Positions 1 through 7,489 of a stretch of DNA of 12,581 nucleotides are shown here, in pieces (position 1 is the first letter of the stretch; every line of letters begins with the position of its first letter). The DNA comes from Willaertia magna (taxonomy: Eukaryota; Heterolobosea; Eutetramitea; Acrasida; Naegleriidae), in assembly GCA_902984215.1 (NCBI GenBank), contig CADWAF010004063.1, positions 1-12,581 of the forward strand. The letters run 5' to 3'. The translations under genes were made by a program, and so were the position numbers. The notes below the pieces were generated by a model. The model was not told the origin of the DNA and ran no database searches. It was given only the letters and a program-made list of their open reading frames with translations.

Positions 1-160
1 TTGTCGTTACATTGGGATTTAAAGTGGGATAAATAGATTCAAAAGAAGGTGGAGGTGGAATGTAACTACTATTAATATTGTTGTCCTTATTATTATAAGA
101 AGTGTCAGTGGCAAACGATACTTGTTTCTTACTCTTTTCTGTTGCTAGAGGGTTTGACAT
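1..160 (-). CDS. N-terminal fragment of an unidentified Pro/Asn-rich protein
   Basis: An ATG at 160-158 on the minus strand, preceded by an A/T-rich leader, opens a frame that stays open to the left edge (53 codons plus one base). The visible N terminus begins MSNPLATEKSKKQVSF, is polar and Asn-rich, and then has a short proline run (PPPP at about residues 35-38) followed by a YPTL tetrapeptide, which resembles the YPxL late-domain/ALIX-binding pattern but is too short to be convincing. No signal peptide or domain is visible. The frame, start context and base use resemble the neighbouring genes, so it is probably real. The function cannot be told from this fragment. Confidence 0.6.
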   Translation of the reverse strand, partial: MSNPLATEKSKKQVSFATDTSYNNKDNNINSSYIPPPPSFESIYPTLNPNVTT

Positions 161-440
161 TATTTTTTTACAATAAATTGTTAGTTGTTGTTTAGTGGAA
201 AATATAACATATTAAACTAGTTTCCATTTTTGTAAAAAATCTGAAAATAATATTAGTAAAAATAAATTAATTCCTTATACTACATTTAAAAAAGGAAAGT
301 CATATAATATACTTTTAATTACAAAACAATTAAATACTACAATAACATCCAAAAGTATATATTAAAAATATTTCATCACAATTAATAAATATTGCTTTAA
401 ATAATAATTTAATACAATATAATGTCATTAAAAAAATATT
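161..440. other. A+T-rich intergenic region, promoter side of the left-edge gene
   Basis: This 280-base spacer lies upstream of the minus-strand gene starting at 160 and downstream of the Hsp70-like gene ending at 441. It is almost pure A/T with poly-A and poly-T tracts. No RNA gene, repeat or ORF stands out. Confidence 0.4.
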
Positions 441-2174
441 TTAGATAAATTGTATTTCTGCATCGTAAAATCCTTTCGATTTAAATAATTTCAATGTCTC
501 TTCAACATTTAAACCCTCTTCTGTATCTTTTATTTGTAGAATTTCACTCTTTCTCTTTGAGTCTACTTTCCATTTAAATTCTTCATCTTCTTTCTTCTTT
601 TCTTCTGCAATCTTAATCATTTCTTCAATTTCTACTATACTTAACCTTCCCTTGTCATTTGTAATAATTATTTTTTCAATATTATCATTTGTCAAATCTT
701 TAGCTAACACTGTTAATATTCCGTTATAATCTATGTCAAATGTAACTTCAATCTTTACTTCTCCTTTTGAATGAGGTGGTATTCTTAAACGGAATTCACC
801 CAATAAATTATTACCATTTGATATAAGGCATTCACCTTCGTAAACTTTAATCAACACTGACATTTGATTATTGTAATAAGTTGTAAATATCTGTGACTTC
901 TTACAAGGAATAATAGAATTCCTCTCTACAATTCTAGTCATAAGCCCACCAGCAGTTTCAATACCTAATGATAAAGGATTAACATCAAAAGAAATCATGC
1001 TATCCCAATACCTTCCATGTACCAATATATGTCCATGCACTGCACCACCATAAGAAATAACCTCATCAGGGTTAATAGCGTTATGTAATTTAACTTCATT
1101 ATTAAAGAAATCCATTATCATTGTTTGTACTTTTGGAATACAAGTAGATCCTCCAACCAATACGACATGCCTTATTTGAGATTTATTTAAATTTGCTTCT
1201 TCTAATGCTAAATTAATTAATTGTATACTTTTTTTGAATAAATCCATATTCAATTGTTCAAATTTTGAATTAGTTAATACCATATCATAATTAATATCAT
1301 TACAAATTGATTCAACATAAATATTAGTTTTTGTTTTTAAACGTGATAAATCTTTCTTTGCTTTTTCACACTCTTCTTGTAATCTACTTAAAGCTTTTTG
1401 ATTTAAATCAACATTATATTTCTTTTTAATATTTTCTTTACAATACTGAACTAATCTATTATCAAAATCTTTACCACCCAACGGTAACTCTACATTTGAT
1501 TTTATCTCAAGTACTCCATAATCAACATTCACCACAGAGATATTTAAAGTTGAACGACCCATATTGAACACAACCACGTTAAATTCGTCATTTGATTCTC
1601 CAAAACCATAAGCAATACCAGCAGCTATAGGATCTTTTATTATCCTTAATACTTCTAATCCAGTCATTCTTCCAGCATCTCTTATAATTTCTTTTTGTTG
1701 ATCTGAAAAATAACTTGGAACTGAAATTATAATTTTTTTAACTTCTTTACTTAAATAATGTTCTGCATTTTCTTTTAATTTTCGAATTAAAAAGGAAATT
1801 ATTTGTTCTGTACTTAATTCAATATTTAATTTTGTTTGAATATAAAGTTTATTTTCTTTTGTGTAAAAGATAAGATTATTAAATTCTTTTTCAAATAAAC
1901 TATTATCACCTTCAATTAATTGTTTAAAATAAAATAGATATGTATTATTATTTATATTTGAATATTCAATAGCTGCTTCACCAATTAATATTTCATCAGT
2001 GTCACTTGTAAAAGCAATACAAGCAGGAGTTTTTCCATTCCCGTATTGATTTGGAATAATTTCAACTTGTTCTCCAATTTTTACGCCAACACAACAATAA
2101 GAAGATCCAAAATCAATACTTATTGCTCCATCAAAAACGTTTGGGTTATCGCTTTTATTATTGTTTCTAATCAT
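441..2174 (-). CDS. Divergent Hsp70 family protein with altered ATPase site and shortened lid
   Basis: A 577-residue Hsp70 family protein, probably cytosolic: it has no signal or transit peptide and no KDEL or EEVD ending. The nucleotide-binding domain (about 15-388) shows phosphate-1 IDFGSSY (20-26), VPSYFSDQQ (152-160), a phosphate-2 loop (201-212) and the adenosine motif [12 protein letters not shown] (337-348). The beta substrate-binding domain (about 397-505) is well conserved ([29 protein letters not shown]). Asp10 and Lys71 equivalents remain (D21, K84), but the phosphate-2 motif reads NMGRSTLN, putting Asn at the positions of Hsc70 Asp199 and Asp206, and Glu175 is Asp181. The interdomain linker, normally Leu-rich, is SMISF. 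The helical lid ends soon after its first helices, making the protein some 60-70 residues shorter than usual. A regulatory or holdase-type Hsp70 is the inference; family membership is certain. Confidence 0.93.
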   Translation of the reverse strand: MIRNNNKSDNPNVFDGAISIDFGSSYCCVGVKIGEQVEIIPNQYGNGKTPACIAFTSDTDEILIGEAAIEYSNINNNTYLFYFKQLIEGDNSLFEKEFNNLIFYTKENKLYIQTKLNIELSTEQIISFLIRKLKENAEHYLSKEVKKIIISVPSYFSDQQKEIIRDAGRMTGLEVLRIIKDPIAAGIAYGFGESNDEFNVVVFNMGRSTLNISVVNVDYGVLEIKSNVELPLGGKDFDNRLVQYCKENIKKKYNVDLNQKALSRLQEECEKAKKDLSRLKTKTNIYVESICNDINYDMVLTNSKFEQLNMDLFKKSIQLINLALEEANLNKSQIRHVVLVGGSTCIPKVQTMIMDFFNNEVKLHNAINPDEVISYGGAVHGHILVHGRYWDSMISFDVNPLSLGIETAGGLMTRIVERNSIIPCKKSQIFTTYYNNQMSVLIKVYEGECLISNGNNLLGEFRLRIPPHSKGEVKIEVTFDIDYNGILTVLAKDLTNDNIEKIIITNDKGRLSIVEIEEMIKIAEEKKKEDEEFKWKVDSKRKSEILQIKDTEEGLNVEETLKLFKSKGFYDAEIQFI

Positions 2175-2459
2175 TTTTTTGTTAAAACTAAGCTTTTTAA
2201 ACCCTAATGGCTCGGTTCTACTTTCCGTTTTGTAAAAATTGTGTGTTGAAAGTAAGTTCGGAATAACGGATTCTGTGAAATGGTATTTGTAAATAATTGA
2301 AATTTGCTATCATCGCTAAAAATTTGATTTCTTTAGTTCACCATTCACTATTTCACTTCAATTAATCAATCGTCTTGAAATTCCTTCAACCACAATACGC
2401 TTTTACAATACAAAGCTATAAAAAGAATTTTTTTTAAATTTTAAGAAATTAAAAAATAA
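2175..2459. promoter_or_regulatory. Divergent promoter region between Hsp70-like and SPRY genes
   Basis: The 285 bases between two divergent start codons must hold both promoters. A TATA-like TATAAAAAG lies at 2417-2425 on the plus strand, 43 bases before the SPRY start codon and followed by a T tract. I looked for alternating GAA/TTC heat-shock elements for the Hsp70-like gene and found no convincing array. No start site can be mapped from sequence alone. Confidence 0.45.
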
Positions 2460-3830
2460 ATGGACAATTCAAGTGAAGAGTACAATGCAAAAAGTAATGA
2501 AGAAGGCCTATCAATAACAACATCTTCAACCACCAATAACAATTTACGTACTAACAATACTACTTCTTCCTTTTTAGAGGATGAAAATGAAGAAGATACC
2601 GAAGAAGTAGTTGAAGATTTAGAAGATCTTTCCGAAGAAATGAATGATGATGATGATATAGAAGGAGAATACTTTATGAATCAATTCCAATGGAGAGGTT
2701 ATTTCGCTCAAGACTTATATGAAGATGAAGAAGATAATGATTTTTACAGTAGAGCCTTAGTTTCCGATAATTTAGAAAATATTTATGAAATTTGTGAATT
2801 GGGAAGAAATTTCTCTTCAGAGGATGAAGAAGAAGAAGAGATTAATAATAATAATAGCAGTGTAAATAATAATAATAATAGCAGTGTAAATAATAATGCT
2901 TTTATAACGATAAGACATGCAATACAACAATCTAAAAAGAAAAAACAAAAGATTGGATTAATTCATCCTTCAATTAAAAGAAATGAATTAACATTTAAAT
3001 TTGATTGGAAAAAAAGAAGTAATTTAACAATTGAAAAAACTTTATTTAGTATTGTAAATGATCCTCAATTTTTATCTAGAGAATCCAAACTATTTATTTT
3101 ACAATCTTCTAATAGTTCTTCTTTAAGTAATGATAATAATTTTGAGCAAAAAAAGGATAATAATATACAATATATAATAAAGAAGAATAATGAAGAAGGG
3201 AATATGTATGATATTTATAAATATTTAAAATATCCAGAATATAATTATATTATTGTAAAACCTAATCTTGGAAATTTATTTTCAATATGGAGTGTACAAT
3301 TTCCAAAATATGTAACAATAGAACAAAAAGTATATTTTGAAGTAACAATTTTACAATTTAAACAAGATGATATTGTTTGTATTGGATTAGCAGAACATGG
3401 GTATAATACCTCAAAAGTTTTTTTAGATAGAGAAACTGGATGGGATAATCATTCAATTGGTTATCATTCTGATGATGGAGGGATGTTTGATAGTGAAGGC
3501 TTTCATTCAAAAAGATCAAGCACTTATGGTAAGGGTGATACGATTGGTTGTTTTTGGGATTTACAAAAAGGAACTGTAATATATACGAAGAATGGAAAGT
3601 TTATTAATTTTAAGGCGAATAGACCCTTGGAGAAGTATGGTGATTTTTTACCTATCATTACAGGTAGGAATAGAAGTGGAAGTATTTATTTAGCTGTAAA
3701 TTTTGGGACTGCCCCATTTGTTTGTGGATTATTTAATGAGTTTTATGTGATGAATTATTTGAATATTAATTTGTATCAAAAGGCAGCGAGGGAAGAATTC
3801 ATAGATGTAAACGTGGTCACCAAAGAATAA
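2460..3830 (+). CDS. SPRY-domain protein with acidic, Asn-rich N terminus
   Basis: A 456-residue intracellular protein with no signal peptide or membrane span. Residues 1-145 are low complexity: a Ser/Thr/Asn stretch, an Asp/Glu-rich block (about 39-70), a second acidic run (120-127) and Asn runs. A basic KKKKQK patch (160-165) could be a nuclear signal. The C-terminal part (about 285-425) is an SPRY domain of the RanBPM/Ssh4 type: VYFEVTIL (291-298), IGLA (308-311), SIGYHSDDGGMF (332-343), GDTIGCFWD (359-367), YTKNGK (375-380) and the closing AVNFGT (412-417). SPRY domains bind partner proteins, often in ubiquitin-ligase or trafficking complexes, so an adaptor role is likely but the partner is unknown. 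No LisH, CTLH or RING is present. The ATG follows an A-rich leader and no in-frame upstream ATG competes. Confidence 0.9.
   Translation: MDNSSEEYNAKSNEEGLSITTSSTTNNNLRTNNTTSSFLEDENEEDTEEVVEDLEDLSEEMNDDDDIEGEYFMNQFQWRGYFAQDLYEDEEDNDFYSRALVSDNLENIYEICELGRNFSSEDEEEEEINNNNSSVNNNNNSSVNNNAFITIRHAIQQSKKKKQKIGLIHPSIKRNELTFKFDWKKRSNLTIEKTLFSIVNDPQFLSRESKLFILQSSNSSSLSNDNNFEQKKDNNIQYIIKKNNEEGNMYDIYKYLKYPEYNYIIVKPNLGNLFSIWSVQFPKYVTIEQKVYFEVTILQFKQDDIVCIGLAEHGYNTSKVFLDRETGWDNHSIGYHSDDGGMFDSEGFHSKRSSTYGKGDTIGCFWDLQKGTVIYTKNGKFINFKANRPLEKYGDFLPIITGRNRSGSIYLAVNFGTAPFVCGLFNEFYVMNYLNINLYQKAAREEFIDVNVVTKE
2846..2895 (+). repeat. Two-copy 24-base tandem repeat encoding SSVNNN(NN)
   Basis: The core TAGCAGTGTAAATAAT occurs at 2855-2870 and again at 2879-2894, a 24-base period inside an AAT-rich tract of the SPRY gene. 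It encodes SSVNNNNN then SSVNNN (about residues 133-146). It is a small coding microsatellite that probably expands and contracts by slippage. Confidence 0.8.
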
Positions 3831-3895
3831 AGAAAGAACAAGCAGCTAATATTGCTATGGAATTTCTTGCTTTCTTGCTCTCTCCAGGTACTGAA

Positions 3896-3968
3896 TCCTC
3901 CATAGCTCAGTCGGTAGAGCGTCAGGCTGTTAACCTGCAGGTCAGTGGTTCGAGCCCACTTGGAGGAG
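3896..3968 (+). tRNA. tRNA-Asn (anticodon GTT)
   Basis: A 73-base cloverleaf: seven-pair acceptor TCCTCCA/TGGAGGA, D arm GCTC/GAGC, anticodon loop CTGTTAA with GTT at 3929-3931, variable loop AGGTC, T arm AGTGG/CCACT and discriminator G. The anticodon stem has one mismatch at its outer end (T against C). An A box (TAGCTCAGTCGG) and B box (GGTTCGAGCCC) are intact, and TTTTT at 3972-3976 should end Pol III transcription. CCA is not encoded. No intron is present. Position 1 is T pairing with A, a pattern I associate with bacterial and organellar tRNA-Asn rather than the usual eukaryotic G1-C72. Confidence 0.95.
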
Positions 3969-3971
3969 ACC

Positions 3972-3976
3972 TTTTT
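3972..3976 (+). terminator. Pol III T-run terminator of tRNA-Asn
   Basis: Five T residues begin four bases after the last base of the tRNA-Asn gene, the standard Pol III stop signal. Confidence 0.7.
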
Positions 3977-4834
3977 ATAGCAAAGCTGTTTTTAAAATAA
4001 TAATTAGTTCCATATTGATTTGTCTAATAATTTTATACTTTAGAAAATACATTTTAAACAAACTCATTATTATTATCTCAACTATAAAAACACTTAATTA
4101 AAAGGATACTTGAGAATTTATAAGTTATATTTGATTTAAAATTATAAAAACAATAAATAATAAAATAATATTATGAATAAATTTAAGGATATAAATAATA
4201 AAAAATTTTAATTTTTATTATTTATTTAAATAGATTTTATATCCTATTAAATTTTATTTTAATTTAAACTAAAATTATTATTTATTTATTATTGTTATAA
4301 TAAATTATTTAATATAGTTTTATTTTTTTTAAGATAAATTTTATTAAGATAAAATTTGTTTGAATAATTTAATGTTATTGATTTAATTTTATGATTATTT
4401 AATTTTTGATATTAGATTGTGTGTAGTTATTTTAAATATTTATTTTTATTTTTCTAGGTATTGTATTGATTTTAGAAAATAAAATTTAAATAATTATTTT
4501 AGAAATAGATTTTTTAATGGTGGGTGTTGTATTAAATAAAAAAATTGTTAATTTAATTTTTGTAATTTTGAAAAAATTATATTTTTTGTTTTGATTTAAA
4601 TAATAAATATTTATAAAAACTATTATAATTTTTTAAAAATAATAAAGTAAAATATTTTTACTAAATAATAAAACTGTATATTGATAAAACTAATTTTTAA
4701 AATAAAATCTACAGAACTTTGAAATATAATTTAAAATAGTAATATGAAAATAATTTAATTTTAGAGTTAACTAATGAAAATGGCAAGTTTATAATAATTT
4801 ATTTTGATAACTCTCTAAAATATTACCACAACAT
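3977..4834. other. Extremely A+T-rich gene-free block between two tRNA genes
   Basis: About 860 bases of nearly pure A/T with very few G or C and stops in all frames. No ORF, tRNA or known repeat family is recognisable. It lies between the two convergent tRNA genes, downstream of both. The only structure I could pick out is an imperfect inverted repeat near 4180-4250. Base composition alone sets it apart from other spacers in the window. Confidence 0.6.
4180..4250. repeat. Imperfect inverted repeat in A+T-rich block
   Basis: The left arm near 4180-4207 (containing TTAAGGATATAAATAATAAA) is matched in reverse complement by the right arm near 4210-4250 (containing TTTTTATTATTTAT and TTTATATCCT), with a bulge around 4227-4235. 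The GGATAT/ATATCC core includes some of the only G/C bases nearby, which makes chance pairing less likely, but low complexity limits confidence. Confidence 0.35.
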
Positions 4835-4838
4835 AAAA
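4835..4838 (-). terminator. Pol III T-run terminator of tRNA-Phe
   Basis: TTTT on the minus strand lies four bases past the discriminator base of tRNA-Phe and is a minimal Pol III stop. Confidence 0.55.
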
Positions 4839-4842
4839 CTAA

Positions 4843-4915
4843 TGCCCGCTGCCAGGATCGAACTAGCGACCTTAAGATCTTCAGTCTCACGCTCTACCAA
4901 CTGAGCTAAGCGGGC
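4843..4915 (-). tRNA. tRNA-Phe (anticodon GAA)
   Basis: Read on the minus strand, a 73-base cloverleaf: acceptor GCCCGCT/AGCGGGC, D arm GCTC/GAGC, anticodon loop CTGAAGA (anticodon GAA, plus-strand TTC at 4880-4882), anticodon stem TGAGA/TCTTA with one G-T pair, variable loop AGGTC, T arm GCTAG/CTGGC and discriminator A. A-box and B-box sequences (TAGCTCAGTTGG, GTTCGATCC) are typical of a nuclear Pol III gene. There is no intron and no encoded CCA. The gene sits 67 bases downstream of the secreted cationic protein gene on the same strand. Confidence 0.97.
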
Positions 4916-4982
4916 TTGCATTATGCAAGAATTAAACAATTAGACATTAAGAAAAACAAATCAATGTGTTTTATTTATACAT

Positions 4983-5537
4983 CTAACAGCATCCAATTCT
5001 TGTGAATCTGTCAGATTCTTCATCAAAGTTTTGATTTTCATAAGATTTAATTGCTCCCTTTCCAATTTGACCAACAACTTTAAAAAGCTTCTTCCAAAAC
5101 TTATCTGATTCAACAACCTTTACTCTTCTATTTCTTCTATTATTTACCAATCTTCTTCTTTTTGGAAAGACTCTTCTTCTTCTCAGAACGTTAACCTCTT
5201 CATCTCCCAATGGAATACCTTGAGTTCTCAAATAAGCCTTACCCAACTTCAAACCAATCTTCTTTAATAATTTACCAAACTTAATATCTGCTTGTTCTTG
5301 TTCTTCAGCTAAATTTGTAAGAACAGACTTAAAAAACCCACTACGTGCTGCTACCTTTGCTAACTTTGATGCTTTATCGGAGAAGACAATATTTCTGCGA
5401 ATGTTGGCGTCAGATTGTTCATCTACTTCATCGAAACATTTCCAATATCCCCAATAGTAATAACATTTACTTTCAGCAAAGGTAATGAAGAATAAAAGTG
5501 CAAGAATGGTAGCAATAAAGAGACTTGTCTTGTTCAT
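4983..5537 (-). CDS. Secreted cationic protein, candidate precursor of membrane-active peptides
   Basis: 184 residues; I do not recognise a family. An N-terminal hydrophobic stretch (6-21) followed by AES is a clear signal peptide, cleaved near residue 21-24. The mature part opens with a small aromatic loop between two cysteines (C25 and C34, Tyr/Trp-rich) and ends in two adjacent cysteines (C183, C184), so N and C ends may be tied by disulfides. Between them are three Lys-rich amphipathic helices: about 55-76, 86-103 and 146-165. Between the last two helices lie dense Arg runs (119-122, 126-129, 134-138) that could be proprotein-processing sites. Acidic stretches (36-43, 78-84, 172-176) may neutralise the helices before release. 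Such a layout is typical of antimicrobial or cytolytic peptide precursors, but the function is inference. An alternative is a basic granule or cyst-wall protein. Confidence 0.85.
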   Translation of the reverse strand: MNKTSLFIATILALLFFITFAESKCYYYWGYWKCFDEVDEQSDANIRRNIVFSDKASKLAKVAARSGFFKSVLTNLAEEQEQADIKFGKLLKKIGLKLGKAYLRTQGIPLGDEEVNVLRRRRVFPKRRRLVNNRRNRRVKVVESDKFWKKLFKVVGQIGKGAIKSYENQNFDEESDRFTRIGCC

Positions 5538-5685
5538 TGTTTTTTTTTCTGATGGATAGATGACACCTACATAGATCAGAAGTTATGAAATTTTAAATTG
5601 TAACAAAATAATGATTCAAATGATTGTAATGATAATGTATAAACTTTAATATATTTGTACAAATAACAATAATAAAACAGTGCAT

Positions 5686-6930
5686 TTAATGGAACAACAT
5701 TTTAGATATTAATTCTGGACCCAATTCTTCATAAACACTCTTCTTAATCCATCTTTCTTGGAAAGTACTCAAACTAGCTAAAATACTACCACCAATCCAA
5801 ACACTATATTTTCTTTCTGGGTTAGCAACAATTCTTAATCTAACATTACCATTAATCATTCTTAACATTTCTCTTGTTAATCTTTCACTAATTCCATTAA
5901 AACAAGTATTACCACCAGATAAAATAATATTTTTAAACATGTGTTTACGAATATCTAAATTACATTGATGGATACCAGTATGTAATAATTCATGTAATCC
6001 ATATTCTTCTTTACCAATTAATGAAGGTTGGAATAGTACTTCAGTTGATAAAAATCTTTCATTTCCTAATTTAATATTACTTCCATCAGGTAATTGATAA
6101 GTTGTATTAATTTTATCATTTGACATTTGACTTTGATGATCAAAATTTAAAGAAATAAAACCAGTTTTCTCTTTAACTTCTCTAATAAAATCTTTACTTC
6201 CAGAATTCATTGTAAAATCATAACCATTATGAGTTAATAATAATCTTGTTAACTCATTTGTAACATCTATTCCACTAACCATAGATTTTACAATTGCATA
6301 ACTTTGTGGATAACCTTCAAATACTGGAACTACATGAGAGCTACCATCACCTGAATCTAATACAATTCCATCTAAATCACCATTCGCATAGATTGATAAT
6401 AAACCTTGTATTGTAAAGAATAGAGAATGAGTTTGGAATTTTTCAAATAATAATTCAATATATTGTAATCTATTTTCTAAACTATTTAATGGAGATTCAG
6501 TTAATAAGATTGGATGATCTTTAGGATTAATTCTTAATTGAAAATTATAGATATGATCTAAAAGTAATTCTACATCATTCCAGTTATCTACGTTACCATC
6601 TCTGTAGATTGGATGGTTTAATTCTAGTATACCTTTTCTATTTTGGGCTTCTAATCCGATAAAATGGGAATGTGAACTGTTCATTTTGTCGTGAGCGCCA
6701 AAAAGTTTGTTGATTTCAATATTTGGTTTTGGTTTACCTATTAATGTTGGGAAGATTGTTTTTGGGAATTGTTCTCCTGCAAAGCCACTTTTGATAGTAT
6801 GACTACCTAAATCTACAACGATAGCTCCAGAATGTTCTTTGAATAATCCTAATGTATTGATATGACCATCTTGTGTGACAATGGAATCATCATGATATTT
6901 ACGATAATGTTTATATGCAACGCTAGACAT
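5686..6930 (-). CDS. Divergent actin-related protein with N-terminal extension
   Basis: A 414-residue actin-fold ATPase family member. Hallmarks: phosphate-1 DLGSHTIKSGFAGE (40-53), LLTESPLN (142-149), TIQGLLSIYANG (173-184) with the catalytic-type Gln175, phosphate-2 LDSGDGSSH (191-199) with His199, adenosine motif ILSGGNTCFNGI (336-347) and WIGGSILASLSTFQ (378-391). These imply nucleotide binding is kept. It differs from actin in about 33 extra N-terminal residues, in the subdomain-2/D-loop region (about 66-97, polar and unlike actin's hydrophobic loop), in subdomain 4 (about 232-290) and in the C-terminal tail. Those are polymer contact regions, so it is probably not a conventional filament-forming actin. 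It does not clearly match Arp1, Arp2 or Arp3; I leave the class open. No intron. Confidence 0.9.
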   Translation of the reverse strand: MSSVAYKHYRKYHDDSIVTQDGHINTLGLFKEHSGAIVVDLGSHTIKSGFAGEQFPKTIFPTLIGKPKPNIEINKLFGAHDKMNSSHSHFIGLEAQNRKGILELNHPIYRDGNVDNWNDVELLLDHIYNFQLRINPKDHPILLTESPLNSLENRLQYIELLFEKFQTHSLFFTIQGLLSIYANGDLDGIVLDSGDGSSHVVPVFEGYPQSYAIVKSMVSGIDVTNELTRLLLTHNGYDFTMNSGSKDFIREVKEKTGFISLNFDHQSQMSNDKINTTYQLPDGSNIKLGNERFLSTEVLFQPSLIGKEEYGLHELLHTGIHQCNLDIRKHMFKNIILSGGNTCFNGISERLTREMLRMINGNVRLRIVANPERKYSVWIGGSILASLSTFQERWIKKSVYEELGPELISKMLFH

Positions 6931-7105
6931 TTTTTTTTATAAAATTTTTGATTTCTTTTTGTTAAATGGTTGTTGACAACTAGAATGATGATGGATGAAA
7001 AGTGTAGACGAAAAAGAGGGAAGTAAAATGGGATGAATATTTTTTTATTAAATTTTGATTGAAGAAGGCCTAATTATTGGTATTGTGAATAAGCCCGCCA
7101 AAAAA
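6931..7105. promoter_or_regulatory. Divergent promoter between actin-related and Plg-RKT genes
   Basis: A 175-base spacer between divergent starts. It holds a TATAAAATTTT stretch near 6938 and poly-T tracts by both starts. An in-frame stop at 7049-7051 and the absence of any ATG between it and 7106 decide the start of the plus-strand gene. Confidence 0.4.
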
Positions 7106-7465
7106 ATGTCTTCCGATACCGCACCATCTATTGGTACAGCCTCTTCCGATGACCAGCCTTTAACTTTACGTAATGCGAGAGCCTATCATCAAGCAAATGA
7201 AATTACATTAGCTATGAATATTGCAAAATCAAGAGAAAGATTTAGATGGGCTGCAGGTTATTCTACCATCCTAACAGCAGGTACTTTTGTTACTTGGGCT
7301 TTTACTAAGAAATTCCCAGCTTTAATGTTATTACCTTTAAGTGCAAGTATCTATTATACCTTTTGGGAATATGATTTAGGTTACGGAAAGAAATTACATA
7401 GAATGGGAAGTGAAGCTCAAAACATTCAAACAAAGGAAAGATACAAGTATTTTGGAAAATATTAA
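7106..7465 (+). CDS. PLGRKT: Plg-RKT (plasminogen receptor KT) family membrane protein
   Basis: The start is the ATG at 7106, in an A6-ATG context. The frame extends further upstream but without an ATG, so the protein has 119 residues. A polar N terminus (1-30) leads to the family core: MNIAKSRERFRW (37-48), a first membrane span (about 50-66), the short basic turn TKKFP, a second span (about 70-86), then EYDLGYGKKLHRMGSEAQNI (88-107). The YDLGYG motif and the Arg-Met-x-x-Glu-Ala that follows match my recollection of vertebrate Plg-RKT (C9orf46). In mammals it binds plasminogen through a C-terminal lysine; this protein is shorter and ends KYFGKY, so that lysine is missing. An ancestral membrane or organelle role is more likely. 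It faces the truncated propeller gene tail to tail, 24 bases apart. Confidence 0.8.
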   Translation: MSSDTAPSIGTASSDDQPLTLRNARAYHQANEITLAMNIAKSRERFRWAAGYSTILTAGTFVTWAFTKKFPALMLLPLSASIYYTFWEYDLGYGKKLHRMGSEAQNIQTKERYKYFGKY

Positions 7466-7489
7466 ATTTGTTTTTCAATTTTTTAGCAT

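Noticed and set aside
2175..2459. Heat-shock element array upstream of the Hsp70-like gene
   Set aside because: GAA and TTC words occur but not with the required alternating five-base spacing.
7055..7105. N-terminal extension of the Plg-RKT frame by 17 codons
   Set aside because: It would need a TTG start. A stop precedes it at 7049-7051 and the ATG at 7106 has a typical A-rich context.
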